In this document: positions 9,656 to 18,278 of the stretch, piece after piece | Numbering within the stretch: position 1 is the first letter of the stretch | Layout: each line of letters starts with the position of its first letter | DNA from: G963422275 sp963422275 | GTDB taxonomy: Bacteria; Pseudomonadota; Alphaproteobacteria; Rhodobacterales; Rhodobacteraceae | Direction of reading: 5' to 3' | Length of the DNA: 64,000 nucleotides | Assembly (NCBI GenBank): GCA_963422275.1 | Contig: OY729418.1 | Span: 2,294,001-2,358,000 of the forward strand | Notes under the pieces: model-generated | Databases searched by the model: none | Told to the model about the DNA's origin: nothing | What the model saw: only the letters and a program-made list of their open reading frames with translations | Made by a program: the position numbers and the translations under genes

Positions 9656-9732
9656 TCTCCCGCTGTTTGGAAGATTGAATCACATCAGAGCCGGAAAGAA
9701 AATCCCTTTTTCATTTATGAGTACACGACCTA
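8923..9732 (-). mobile_element. IS5-family element (IS427-like), second of an abutting pair
   Basis: About 810 bp with imperfect inverted repeats: left TAGGGCGTGTACTCATTAG, right (reverse complement) TAGGTCGTGTACTCATAAA. Its left end shares the CTAG of the neighbouring element (8080-8924), so the two abut with a 2-base overlap. Its right end cuts into a TPR-protein gene whose tail continues from 9733. Confidence 0.8.
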
Positions 9733-10001
9733 GTCGAGAGACCCTGGGCGAAGGACATCCCGATTACGCCATTTGGCTCAACAACCTCGCTGGCCTTCTG
9801 AAGGAGACGGGCCGGTTTGAGGAGGCGGGGCCGCTCTATCGGCAGGCGCTTGAGGTTATCCGAGCGGCGCTGGGGGATGAACATGTAAGCACGCGGCGTG
9901 TAGCACGGAACTATGCGCGGTCGTTGCAGGCAGGGTTTCCGGACAGTCCGGCGCTGGCCGAGTTGCGGGCGGCGTTCGGAAAGAGTATCGGAGGTCCCTG
10001 A
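9733..10001 (+). pseudogene. TPR-repeat protein, C-terminal fragment
   Basis: The frame gives two tetratricopeptide repeats of the kinesin-light-chain kind: LGEGHPDYAIWLNNLAGLL with KETGRFEEAGPLYRQALEV, then a shorter degenerate copy ending FPDSPALAELRAAFGKSIGGP. The 5' part of the gene has been removed at the IS5 boundary (9732). Such proteins are usually much longer, so this is only the tail and is not expected to be expressed properly. Confidence 0.65.
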
Positions 10002-10088
10002 CCCGGGCGTTGCCGGAGATCGTCGCCGTTCGGATCGAGGTCGGCGTGATCGTGACGCGCGAGGGCCTCGGCGGCACCGGCCGGCGGT

Positions 10089-10575
10089 CGATCAGCACCT
10101 GCCCGAAACGGCCCGCGTACGCGAGAAAGACACCGACCTGGCTGTTCTCGACACGACCCGCCGTCCCCGAATACTGCCGGGCAACCCCGACCGAATGCCG
10201 GCCCTTCTTCACGAAGCCCGTCTCATCGACCACAAGCACGTCGTCCGGGCAGCCCAACGCCTCGACCGCATAGGCACGGACCTCGTCCCGCAGCACGTCG
10301 GCATTCCAGCGGCTGCGGCCCAGAAGCGCCTGCATCCGCCACGGCCGGGACAGACCCGCCTGTTCCGCCATCATCCAGCCCGTCTTGCGCTCGATCCCCG
10401 ACAGCAGCCCGTCCAAAAACGCGCTCCCCGTGTCGCGCAGTTCACGACGCCCAAACACCGGGCCCAAACGCAACTTCCACAACCCCAGTTCGCGCTCCCA
10501 TTCCAGAATCGAGCCCGACCAATCCGCCACGCTCATCAATCCCTCTCCCCGCAGCCGTTCGGCCCAGAGAGCCAT
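10089..10575 (-). pseudogene. IS701-family transposase, N-terminal part only
   Basis: Starts at 10575 (MALWAERLRGEGLMSVADW). It keeps about the first 160 of some 400 residues of an IS701-type DDE transposase, including the first catalytic Asp in VLVVDETGFVKKG and the motif QVGVFLAYAGRFGQVLIDRR. The reading then passes into unrelated low-complexity sequence. The 3' two thirds, including the other catalytic residues, are missing. Confidence 0.7.
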
Positions 10576-10796
10576 AAGTCGCAGTTAAACACAACTGTAG
10601 TACTAGCAAATGGGACTCAACACCGAATGGAACTGCGACGCCATCGGTTTTCTGTGGCCGGCACCGAGAAATTCAGCCTGGACCGCTTCATCGGAAACGA
10701 CATCGATGAAGTGGGGTAGGACGACAATGCCGTGTCGCGCTCGCCGCACTTCAACCCGCGGCGTCTCCGCGGCGCGGCCGGAAGGGCCGCAGCCAC

Positions 10797-11255
10797 TCAA
10801 TCCCGCGCCAGCGACGACTGGATCCGGTATAAATCCTCGATCACGGTGGGGAGGTTGATGCCCGCGTGGCGCAGGTCGCCATGGGCAATCTGGTTGCGGA
10901 CCTCGTAAAGCTCCAGGGTCCTCTTCCACTCGTCGCTGCTCCGGTCGAGAACGAGTGTCAGACGGTTCCTGAAGCTCAGCCTGGGATTTCCCTCGTCGTA
11001 CACGCTCCATGCCCGGCGGTGCCGCCAGTCCGCGTGCGATTTTCCGAGACGGATCGCGTCCCGGCAGGCATCGTCGATGTCCGCTTCCAACTGTCCCCAG
11101 GCCAGCACGAAGTATGCCTGCTCGTTCAGCTTCTGCCGGCGAGCGACACCGTCGCGCTCATCGGCCTCGCCGGCCGCATCGTGCCGCTCGCGCGAACGCT
11201 CCAGAGAGTTGTCGACCTGCTGAAACAGGGCGGCAATGGCCTCGAGGTCGCTCAC
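10797..11255 (-). CDS. HEPN-domain-like protein, possible RNase toxin
   Basis: A 152-residue protein from GTG 11255, chosen because it overlaps the upstream stop as GTGA. It is predominantly helical with an N-terminal EAIAALFQQVDNSLERSRERH segment and YFVLAWGQLEADIDDACRDA. It carries RNQIAH at residues 120-125, the Rx4H motif of HEPN ribonucleases with the usual polar residue after Arg. HEPN proteins act as RNA-cutting toxins or as non-catalytic partners in defence systems. Translational coupling to the preceding gene suggests a two-gene module. Family assignment is by motif only; function is inferred. Confidence 0.55.
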   Translation of the reverse strand: MSDLEAIAALFQQVDNSLERSRERHDAAGEADERDGVARRQKLNEQAYFVLAWGQLEADIDDACRDAIRLGKSHADWRHRRAWSVYDEGNPRLSFRNRLTLVLDRSSDEWKRTLELYEVRNQIAHGDLRHAGINLPTVIEDLYRIQSSLARD

Positions 11256-11689
11256 CGCAGGATGCGCCGCAGCCAATCTTCGGTGACCGCCTCGCGGGTG
11301 CACCGTTGCTCAGCGGGCGCGGCCTGCCAATCGGGCGCCTCGAAATTGTCCGCCATGTCGACGATCAGGTAGTGTCGCCCGTCCCGCTTCAGATCGACAC
11401 GGCCGTTGCTGCCGATGATCCACAGCCCGCGCGGGACGAGCTTGGCAACAGGGCCTGCCCGGTCCTTCAGTTCGAGCGTTGGCATCCGTTTCGCCTCGAC
11501 GCCGAACTTGCGCATCAACTCCTCGTCCATGACGACCGGGGCGCCTGCGCGGGCCTCCCATCCTTCGGGCAACCAGCCGCCGACCGCGGCGAAGAGCGCG
11601 CCAAGGCGCTCTTCCCAGTCATCGACGCGGCGGCGGATGTACGCCACGTCGATGGTTTCGCTTGTGACGTCTTCGAGAACCGTGCCCAT
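11252..11689 (-). CDS. Hypothetical protein coupled to the HEPN gene
   Basis: A 145-residue protein from ATG 11689 (MGTVLEDVTSETIDVAYIR); a longer frame reaches 11803. I do not recognise the family. Visible features are an acidic helical N-terminus with VDDWEERLGALFAAVGGWLP, a central LELKDRAGPVAKLVPRGLWIIG and a beta-rich VDLKRDGRHYLIVDMADNF. Its stop codon overlaps the start of the HEPN-like gene by four bases. If the pair is a toxin-antitoxin module, this would be the antitoxin or a partner. It lies between a MobF relaxase relic and an IS701 relic. Confidence 0.5.
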   Translation of the reverse strand: MGTVLEDVTSETIDVAYIRRRVDDWEERLGALFAAVGGWLPEGWEARAGAPVVMDEELMRKFGVEAKRMPTLELKDRAGPVAKLVPRGLWIIGSNGRVDLKRDGRHYLIVDMADNFEAPDWQAAPAEQRCTREAVTEDWLRRILR

Positions 11690-11853
11690 CGAACCGTTCC
11701 ACCCTTCCGCCTTCCCGGTTGAGCCGCGCATTATCCGTACCGCGGCGGTGCCTGAACACCTTATATGGAGCGCCAGGCGGCGTTTCAATACGGTGCGGCG
11801 CATGACCTACCCCCGGTGCTCGAATCCGCATCTCTGCCGCCGGTTGAAGCACC

Positions 11854-13601
11854 TTACAACCCGAGCCCGCGATCGACGCTCTTCGCAGCGCGATCCTGTT
11901 CCATCCCCGGCGCCTCGTCCCACTCGCGCGGCGCGGAGGTGTCGTGCTCCCGGCTGGCGCTCCGGTCCTGATCGAGCGAAGTTTCCCGCTCCGTCGCCTT
12001 GTCCGCCCCGACTGCTTCGAGCGCCGCGATGCGCTCGCCGGTGGCCGCCTCGAGTTGCTCCTTCAGCGCGGCCCGGTCGTCGGTGACGAGTTCGGCCCGG
12101 TCCCGCGCACGGGAGATCTCGACGTAGAACGACTTCTGCGTGGTGAGATGGGGATGGTTCGCCTCCATCGCGGCGATCACGGTATCGACGGTGCGTCCCT
12201 GGAACGCGTGCACGGTGGAGGCACAGGCCCGGTCGACGTGGCGGAGCTGCGGATCGCCGGGGGCGAGATCGAGCGGGCGCCCGTCCTTGAGTCGGAATGT
12301 CACCCAGCCGTCGCGCACCGCCGAGACCTCGGCCGTGCCGCGGTTGACCAGCCCGAGCCCGGCATCGTTGCGGGTCCAGCGGATGCGGTCGCCGGCGCGG
12401 AGATCGACCTCCTCGCTCCGGTAGACCTCGACCCCGCCCGCGCGGGCCGCGAGGCGTCCGGGATCCCAGGCGCCCGCCCGTCCGCACCCTCCAGGTTCAC
12501 CGAGCGCGTGGCATGATCGACACTCGCCACGCGCAACTCGTCGCCCTTGTCGACCCCGAGACGCTTGTAGGGGCGGTGGAACGCGACCGTGTCGCCCGGC
12601 CTGTAGTTCGCGGCGAGGGTCTTCTCGGCGCTGGTGTAGCCGCGCGAGACGAGGCGTTCGACCGTCATTGCGGGGCCGTGCACCGCGCCGTCGCGCACCA
12701 GCCGCTCGCGGACGATCCCGTTGATCGCCTCGACGGCTTCCTTCAGCGCGGGTCGCGCTGGCGCATGATCTCGTCCATCACGGCGGTCTTAATGCCGGCC
12801 TTCTGGAGCTGTGCGAAGGGCTTGCCGGCGTCGACCGCATCGAGCTGCTTGGCGTCGCCCACCAGCACCACACGGGGGATGCGGAGCGCGTCCGCGATTC
12901 TGAGCAGGTCGCGGGTCTGCACGGTGGATGCGAGCGATCCCTCGTCCACGACCAGCGCGGTCTTCGCGAAGTGGCTTCGCATCTCTCTTTCGCTCTTCCG
13001 CGTCATGCGCCCTTCGGCGACGCCGGCGTAGCGGGCGAGGAAGCGCTGTAGGGTCTCGTAGCCCTTCTTCTCCAGCAGCGCGCGGGTCCGCCTCGGCACG
13101 GCGCCGCGCCGGCGGACATGCTGCCGCCTCTCCCGCCCGGACCCGCGCCGAGGGCGTCGCCGGCGTCCCGCTTCGCCTCCGGGGACACGTCCCGGCCGGC
13201 TTAGTTCGACATTGCCTCCGCCGCGATCCCCCTGGCATCGAACCCGAGCGCCCCGCGGTCGACATCGCGCTTGGCCGCGCGGGTCATCAGCGCCGCGCGC
13301 TGGGCGAGGCGCTGGTTGTCCGCGGTGTCCCCGCCGCCTCGATCTCGCTGCGGTAGAGCGCGCCCAGCAGCATCTTGGATTGGTAGAGCCGTTCGTTCGC
13401 CATCGAGCGCCACTTGCCGTCCCCGCCCCTGACCATGTTGGCGATTGCCGCATGGGTGTGGAGCGCGGGATCGAGGTTGCGCGAGGTGTCGTGGCGGAAG
13501 GTGGCGATCACCGTCTTCTGGCCGCCGGTACGCACGATGCGGCCCGTCTCGGGGTCCTTCATCCGGGTCTCGGCGACGGCCCCGATCGAGGCGACCATCT
13601 C
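11854..13601 (-). pseudogene. MobF-type relaxase/helicase (TrwC/TraA-like), multiply broken
   Basis: Minus-strand fragments in several frames line up as one protein. First comes a relaxase core (FRHDTSRNLDPALHTHAAIAN with the histidine motif HTH, then WRSMANERLYQSKM). A RecD-like helicase part follows with Walker B TALVVDEGSL and the motif VVLVGDAKQLDAVDAGKPF. Last is a C-terminal part with STVHAFQGRTVDTVIAAME and SFYVEISRARDRAELVTDD. At least three frameshifts are needed. The N-terminus with the nicking Tyr is missing, cut at the IS fragment at 13602, and no Walker A is visible. It is the remnant of a conjugative plasmid or integrative element. Confidence 0.75.
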
Positions 13602-13844
13602 AGATCACGACGCCCGGCCCGTTGCCGGGTGCGCGGCCTTCCTTCGGCTCGCCGTCCCGATCTTCCGGCCATCCTCGCGCGGCACGTCCTGCACTTCTTG
13701 CAATCGCATTCAAGGCTCGCAAAGGTCAATTGCCGAAGGCGCGGCATGTCGCGATCCCCCGAAAGAGGATGCGGCGCAAGACAGCAAGCGCGCACCTTGA
13801 TACACAATGCCACGCCACATATCAGGCTATATTCAGAGGTTCTC
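13602..13844 (-). mobile_element. IS5-family end fragment, relative of the 49087 element
   Basis: On the minus strand this begins with an end like GAGAACCTCTGAATATAG, then a leader and a short transposase start (MPRLRQLTFASLECDCKKC). The same arrangement opens the IS at 49087-50312 (GGGAACCTCTGAATATAG, MQRLQQLTFASLEYDRKK). Only about 240 bp remain, and the sequence stops where the relaxase relic begins. It is a truncated and diverged end with no second terminal repeat. Confidence 0.7.
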
Positions 13845-14024
13845 TAATTAGGCTGGTAATTCCCATACCTTTACGTTGGTCGCGAAGTGTCGGTGGAAAC
13901 ATCGAATTTGACAACTCCGTACAATTTCACCATACTTGGGCTTCGATTGTAGACAATATACAATTCGTGACGCTGGAGTCGCGGCGTTTGCGCCGGGCCT
14001 CCAAACACAAGGAGGAATCACACA
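13845..14024 (+). promoter_or_regulatory. Upstream region of the catabolic operon
   Basis: A 180-bp AT-richer stretch between the IS fragment and the first gene of the 14-21 kb operon. A strong ribosome binding site (AAGGAGGAA, about 14009-14017) precedes the ATG at 14025. A short inverted motif, TTGTAGACAATATACAA around 13945-13963, could be an operator for the GntR-type regulator encoded at 21158. Specific promoter boxes could not be assigned with confidence. Confidence 0.35.
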
Positions 14025-15164
14025 ATGTCACATGGTAATAAGCACCCCATTCCGGCAACGACGCAATGGACACGGCGAAAGGTACTCGACACCGCAGGCA
14101 AGGGTATCGTGCTTGGCGGCGCGGCTTTGTCAGCGCCGTGGGTCTGGCCCGGCCGCTTGCTTGCTCAGTCGAACGAGGTGAACGTGCTCGCGTTCGGCGG
14201 CTACGAGGAGCCCGGAATGCTTGACGCATTCGAAAGCGGAACTGGCATCAAGGTCAACCTGAAAATCCATGATGGCTCGGATGAAGAGATGGTTGCCCTC
14301 GTGAAATCCTCGCCTGCTGGGACATTCGATATTATCACCCCGACTAGCGCGTACGTGCCGCGGGCCGCAAAGGACGGCCTTTTGCTCGAACTTGATCCGG
14401 CCGACTATCCGCTGGAAGACTACTTCGAGATCATCGCCAATTGGCCCCCGCTGATTGCCGACGGCAAGATGTACGGCCTCGTCAACCGCTTTGGGTACTA
14501 TGGCATCACGTACAACCACAACAAGTTCTCCGAGAGCGACGTGTCAAGTTACTCGGTTCTGTGGGACGAGGCCGTGGCCGGCAGGGTTGCACTGTTCGAC
14601 TGGTTCCTTCCCAACATGGGCTGCCTTTCTAAGTACAACGGGAATCCAATGCCTTATGATCTCGACGCAGCCGCCTTTGGCACCCTTGTGGACAGGCTGA
14701 ACAGCCTGCGCCCGCAGGTCGGACTCGTCGGCAATACTTCGCAGGTCATTCAGGCAATGGCTGGAGGAAGCTACGATCTCGCCATAGCCGGAGAATGGGT
14801 GCAGGCGGGCATGTACGACGACGGATTGCCCTTCAAGGCTCTGGTGCCGGCCGAAGGCGGCGTAACATGGGATCAGGCCGTGTGCATCGCCGCAAACACG
14901 CCGCGAAAGGGAAATGCCATAAAGTTTGTGCAGTATGTTGCCGGACCGCAGTTCCAGTCCATGCTTGCCGTTGCGAAGACCTACTACAGCATGGTTCCGA
15001 ACAAGAAGGCTGCGGCCCTGCTGCCCGACGACAAGCGCGAGTTGCTGAACCTCGTTGATTTGGACCGGTTTGACGAAGTGTTCATGGCCAACCTGTCGCC
15101 TAGGAAAGATCCCGACAACCGACAGGAATGGTTGAACGCCTGGGAAAACTTCAAGAACCTGTAG
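14025..15164 (+). CDS. ABC substrate-binding protein, PotD-like with Tat-type signal
   Basis: 379 residues. The N-terminus has TRRKVLDTAGKG followed by a hydrophobic stretch and PWVWPGRLLAQ, resembling a twin-arginine signal peptide, so it may fold before export. The mature part shows VNVLAFGGYEEPGMLDAFE and FDIITPTSAYVPRAAKDG, typical of the spermidine/putrescine binding family. It heads an operon with a hydrolase, two permeases and catabolic enzymes; the ATPase lies at 21907. A strong hairpin follows the gene (15194-15225). The substrate is probably an amine or amide linked to the enzymes downstream. Confidence 0.85.
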   Translation: MSHGNKHPIPATTQWTRRKVLDTAGKGIVLGGAALSAPWVWPGRLLAQSNEVNVLAFGGYEEPGMLDAFESGTGIKVNLKIHDGSDEEMVALVKSSPAGTFDIITPTSAYVPRAAKDGLLLELDPADYPLEDYFEIIANWPPLIADGKMYGLVNRFGYYGITYNHNKFSESDVSSYSVLWDEAVAGRVALFDWFLPNMGCLSKYNGNPMPYDLDAAAFGTLVDRLNSLRPQVGLVGNTSQVIQAMAGGSYDLAIAGEWVQAGMYDDGLPFKALVPAEGGVTWDQAVCIAANTPRKGNAIKFVQYVAGPQFQSMLAVAKTYYSMVPNKKAAALLPDDKRELLNLVDLDRFDEVFMANLSPRKDPDNRQEWLNAWENFKNL

Positions 15165-15193
15165 GGATTCATCGTTTCAGGTCCGGATGCTTG

Positions 15194-15225
15194 GGTCAAC
15201 CCGGCGCGGAGCGCCGGGCCTGACC
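15194..15225 (+). promoter_or_regulatory. Stable hairpin after the binding-protein gene
   Basis: A perfect 8-bp stem CCCGGCGC / GCGCCGGG (15200-15207 with 15211-15218) and a 3-base loop, extended outward by GGTCA / TGACC. No T-run follows, so it is not a simple terminator. In binding-protein operons such structures usually protect the upstream mRNA and keep the binding protein in excess over the permeases. A similar hairpin follows tctC at 32350. Confidence 0.6.
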
Positions 15226-15245
15226 TTGGCAATCCTATCAGGTAG

Positions 15246-16598
15246 ATGGGGCTGAACATGTCCATAGTTGATTGTTCGCAGCTCATGGAACCGCATTGGC
15301 TATGGGATAGCTTCCCTTTTGTGTCGCAGTCCTATCACCAAGGCGACGAATTCCAAGAATTTGGTTACAGGTGGCAAGGTAGCGGCTTCAGTTTCGTGTC
15401 CAGCCCCGGATGGCGACGCGAAGGTGGCCGGAGGATCGAGGACTATCCACTGCACATGTTCGCGGGAGTTGCGGAGATACTTGACGCAGGCTCCTTGGAT
15501 GTAATCGATGAGGCGGCCGTCGCGACGAGATTGTCCAACCACACTGCGCGAAAGATCCTGCTTCTTCGCACCGGCCATGCAGAATCGGTCCACAACCGAA
15601 AACCCGAATACTGGCGCAACGCGCCGAAGATCGCTCCCGGTTGCGCCGGGGCGATCGCGAAGGCGGGTTTTGTGCACGTGGCTGTTGATTTCTCCTGCGA
15701 CGACATTCCGCCAAGGCGGCCGGAAGCCGAAAGCGGATATCGCAACCCGAACGGGGCCTTTCGATCAGCACTCCATTCCGAAGGGCTGTTGCTGACGGAG
15801 AATTGCGCAAATCTTGGCGGCATTGGAGGATCGGAAGTGTTTTTCGTCGCGCTTCCGTATGCCATACCGCAAAGTTCCGCCTCTCCCTGCCGGCCCGTGG
15901 CATTGACGTCATGGCCCTCGGACACGCCGCGCATTGTCGATGTCTCGACGCCAATTTTCAATCACTGGCGTTGGAAGTTCGATATCCAGCAAGGCAGAAG
16001 CCTTGCCAACGGCGATGGCGCGGACGAGATCCACTTTCTGATCACAGGACACGGCTTTACTCATTGCGATGCCCCTTGTCACATGCGAAAGGGCGGCGCG
16101 ACGATCCACGAACTGCCGAACGAAGGGCTTGACCTGTTCATAGGCGAAGCGGTCATTGTCGACCTCTCCGATCTGACTCTTCCGTTCCCGATCTCTCGCC
16201 AGCTGCTCGCCGAGAGACTTGGCGATCGGCTTAGCCCCGGTGACCGCCTGATTCTGCGCAGCGATCTCACCAACAAGCTGGGATACGAAAGCACGGAATG
16301 GCATCTGAAGGCTCCAAACCTGGAGCCGGAGGCGGCCAAGTGGATCGCGTCGCTGAAACCCGCGGCAGTCTGCCTTGATTTCCCGCAAGACTACATTGCC
16401 CGAGAAATGCCAGTCCGGCATGTCTACAATGAGGAGTTTGTCGCCCACCACGCGATTTTTGCGGAGGACATTCCGTTTGTGGAGGATTTGAAAGACCTCG
16501 GCAGGCTGATGTCTCCGCGCACCTTCCTAATGGCTGTTCCACTGAAGACCACATGCGTGGACGGAGCGCCTATGCGGGCTGTGGCGCTCGAATGGTAG
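15246..16598 (+). CDS. Tandem cyclase-family hydrolase (two fused domains)
   Basis: A 450-residue protein made of two copies of the cyclase/kynurenine-formamidase fold (usual length about 200-260). The C-terminal copy (from about 220) has the metal motif GHGFTHCDAPCHM (about residues 265-278), the equivalent of HxGTHxDxPxH. It also has the C-terminal hallmark MAVPLKTTCVDGAPMRAVALEW. The N-terminal copy keeps KILLLRTGHAE, HVAVDFSCDDI, LLLTENCANLGGI and VALPYAI but lacks the metal motif, so it is probably non-catalytic. Family members hydrolyse cyclic or N-formyl amides. An internal ATG at 15258 is an alternative start. It overlaps the next gene by 7 bases. Confidence 0.75.
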   Translation: MGLNMSIVDCSQLMEPHWLWDSFPFVSQSYHQGDEFQEFGYRWQGSGFSFVSSPGWRREGGRRIEDYPLHMFAGVAEILDAGSLDVIDEAAVATRLSNHTARKILLLRTGHAESVHNRKPEYWRNAPKIAPGCAGAIAKAGFVHVAVDFSCDDIPPRRPEAESGYRNPNGAFRSALHSEGLLLTENCANLGGIGGSEVFFVALPYAIPQSSASPCRPVALTSWPSDTPRIVDVSTPIFNHWRWKFDIQQGRSLANGDGADEIHFLITGHGFTHCDAPCHMRKGGATIHELPNEGLDLFIGEAVIVDLSDLTLPFPISRQLLAERLGDRLSPGDRLILRSDLTNKLGYESTEWHLKAPNLEPEAAKWIASLKPAAVCLDFPQDYIAREMPVRHVYNEEFVAHHAIFAEDIPFVEDLKDLGRLMSPRTFLMAVPLKTTCVDGAPMRAVALEW

Positions 16599-17473
16599 CC
16601 GCGAACGTGGACGGGGTGCCTGCCGCAGTTCGCCGCCGCTCGCCCGTGCTCAATTCATGGTACGGGATCCTGCCTGCTGTAGTCTTGATGACAGGGTTCT
16701 TCGTTGCCCCGATTGGCTACACCATCGGGCTCAGCTTCACGAGTTCCGAGCACGGCGGGCTGACGGCTTCCAACTACATCATGTTTTTTTCGAATGACCG
16801 GTTCACGGACGCGCTTGCGCGAAGCGTCTTCATGGCCTCTGTCGTTGTCGTGCTGGCTTCCACGATTGCTTATCCTCTAGCCTGGTTCCTGACTTACGTT
16901 GTGCGTCCCAGGTTCCGTCTCTTTCTGCTGTTCGTCCTGATTGCCCCATTCTGGACGAGCTTCACGATTAGGGCGTTTTCCTGGCAGCTGGTGCTCTCCG
17001 ACAGCGGTGTAATTTCCTATTGGATCGGCAAATTGCTTGGCCAGCCCGTGGCGCTTGGATTCCTCTACACGATGGCCGCCTCGATCTTCGGCTTGGCCCT
17101 GTTTGGAATCATGCTCATCACCCTGACGATCTTCAGCGTCATGGTCACCATTGATCCACGCCTTCTGGAAGCGAGCCGGGATCTTGGAGGCGGTGCTTGG
17201 CGGGGGTTTCGGGAAATAGTCCTTCCTCTCAGCTTTCCTGGCTGGATGATCGGGGCCGTCCTTACATTCATTATCTGCGTCGGCGACTACGCAGTGCCGA
17301 CGCTCTTGGGCGGGGGATTCAAGCCTGTACTGGCGCAGTTGATGCTGAGCACTCTCAAGGGTACATACGACTTGCCGATGGCGGCGACGTTCGCAGCCAT
17401 CTTGGCAGGAGTGGTCTTGCTATCGACTTTGCCGCTTGCTCTAGTCCGCCGCCAAGTTCGCCTTCAGGCATAA
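16592..17473 (+). CDS. ABC transporter permease, PotB type
   Basis: A 293-residue inner-membrane permease starting at ATG 16592 inside the end of the cyclase gene, so translation is probably coupled. About six helices are seen, beginning YGILPAVVLMTGFFVAPIGY. The EAA loop reads LLEASRDLGGGAWRGFREIVLP. It pairs with the permease at 17484 and the ATPase at 21907 to import the substrate bound by the protein at 14025. Confidence 0.87.
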   Translation: MVAANVDGVPAAVRRRSPVLNSWYGILPAVVLMTGFFVAPIGYTIGLSFTSSEHGGLTASNYIMFFSNDRFTDALARSVFMASVVVVLASTIAYPLAWFLTYVVRPRFRLFLLFVLIAPFWTSFTIRAFSWQLVLSDSGVISYWIGKLLGQPVALGFLYTMAASIFGLALFGIMLITLTIFSVMVTIDPRLLEASRDLGGGAWRGFREIVLPLSFPGWMIGAVLTFIICVGDYAVPTLLGGGFKPVLAQLMLSTLKGTYDLPMAATFAAILAGVVLLSTLPLALVRRQVRLQA

Positions 17474-17483
17474 GGCGAATGGA

Positions 17484-18278
17484 ATGAACCAGGGGATCTT
17501 GCGCAGTCAAAGCTGGATTGCCCTGCTCTTCGGCATAGTCGCCGCGGTCATGTACCTTCCTGTCATCGTAATGGCAGTGTTCTCGTTCAACAGCGGCCGG
17601 TATCAGGTCATGCCGTTTCGCGATTTCACTTGGGAATGGTACGGGCGCGTATTCCGGGACGAGCAATACCTCTCTGGCCTGACAAACAGCATCGCCATCG
17701 CCGCCGCGGTCAGTGTCTCGGCTACCGTCATCGCGTTTTTCTGCGCTTACTCGCTAGTGAATGCCCGCTTCCCGGGCAAGACGGTGGTGACGCTGTTGGT
17801 CCTGGCTCCGCTCGTTGTGCCTTTGATCCTGATCGGCATCGGCCTGCGGCTGTATTTCGTGTTCATAGGCTTCGAGCCGTCCTTGGGATTGGTTTACGCG
17901 GGGCAGGTGCTGTTCGTGCTTCCGCTTGCCGTGTTGAACCTGCGCAATCGAATTGCGCAAATCCCGAAGAGCCACGAGGAGGCGGCCTGGGCTCTCGGTG
18001 CATCCAGACTCCGAGCCATCGCTGACGTTGTCCTTCCTTCCTGTCGCTTTGCGATCGTTGCCACGTTGATCGTCACCTTCACGTTCGCATTCGATGAATT
18101 CGTCATCGCCTATTTCCTGACCAATTTTTCCATAACACTTCCGATCAAGATTTGGACCACCTTGGTTACCGGCTTCGATCCGGCAATCAATGCCATCGGC
18201 GTGATGGTTTTTGGCTTTTCGATGGGCTTGGGTGTGGCCGCGCAAGCCCTGTTCATGCGAGGGGACCTGCGGAGATGA
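17484..18278 (+). CDS. ABC transporter permease, PotC type
   Basis: 264 residues, ATG 17484, 10 bp after the first permease. Helices begin with WIALLFGIVAAVMYLPVIVM. The EAA loop is SHEEAAWALGASRLRAIADVVLP. The last helices include FGFSMGLGVAAQALF. Its stop overlaps the next start as ATGA, linking the importer to the aminotransferase gene. It is the second channel subunit of the PotD/B/C/A-like system. Confidence 0.87.
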   Translation: MNQGILRSQSWIALLFGIVAAVMYLPVIVMAVFSFNSGRYQVMPFRDFTWEWYGRVFRDEQYLSGLTNSIAIAAAVSVSATVIAFFCAYSLVNARFPGKTVVTLLVLAPLVVPLILIGIGLRLYFVFIGFEPSLGLVYAGQVLFVLPLAVLNLRNRIAQIPKSHEEAAWALGASRLRAIADVVLPSCRFAIVATLIVTFTFAFDEFVIAYFLTNFSITLPIKIWTTLVTGFDPAINAIGVMVFGFSMGLGVAAQALFMRGDLRR

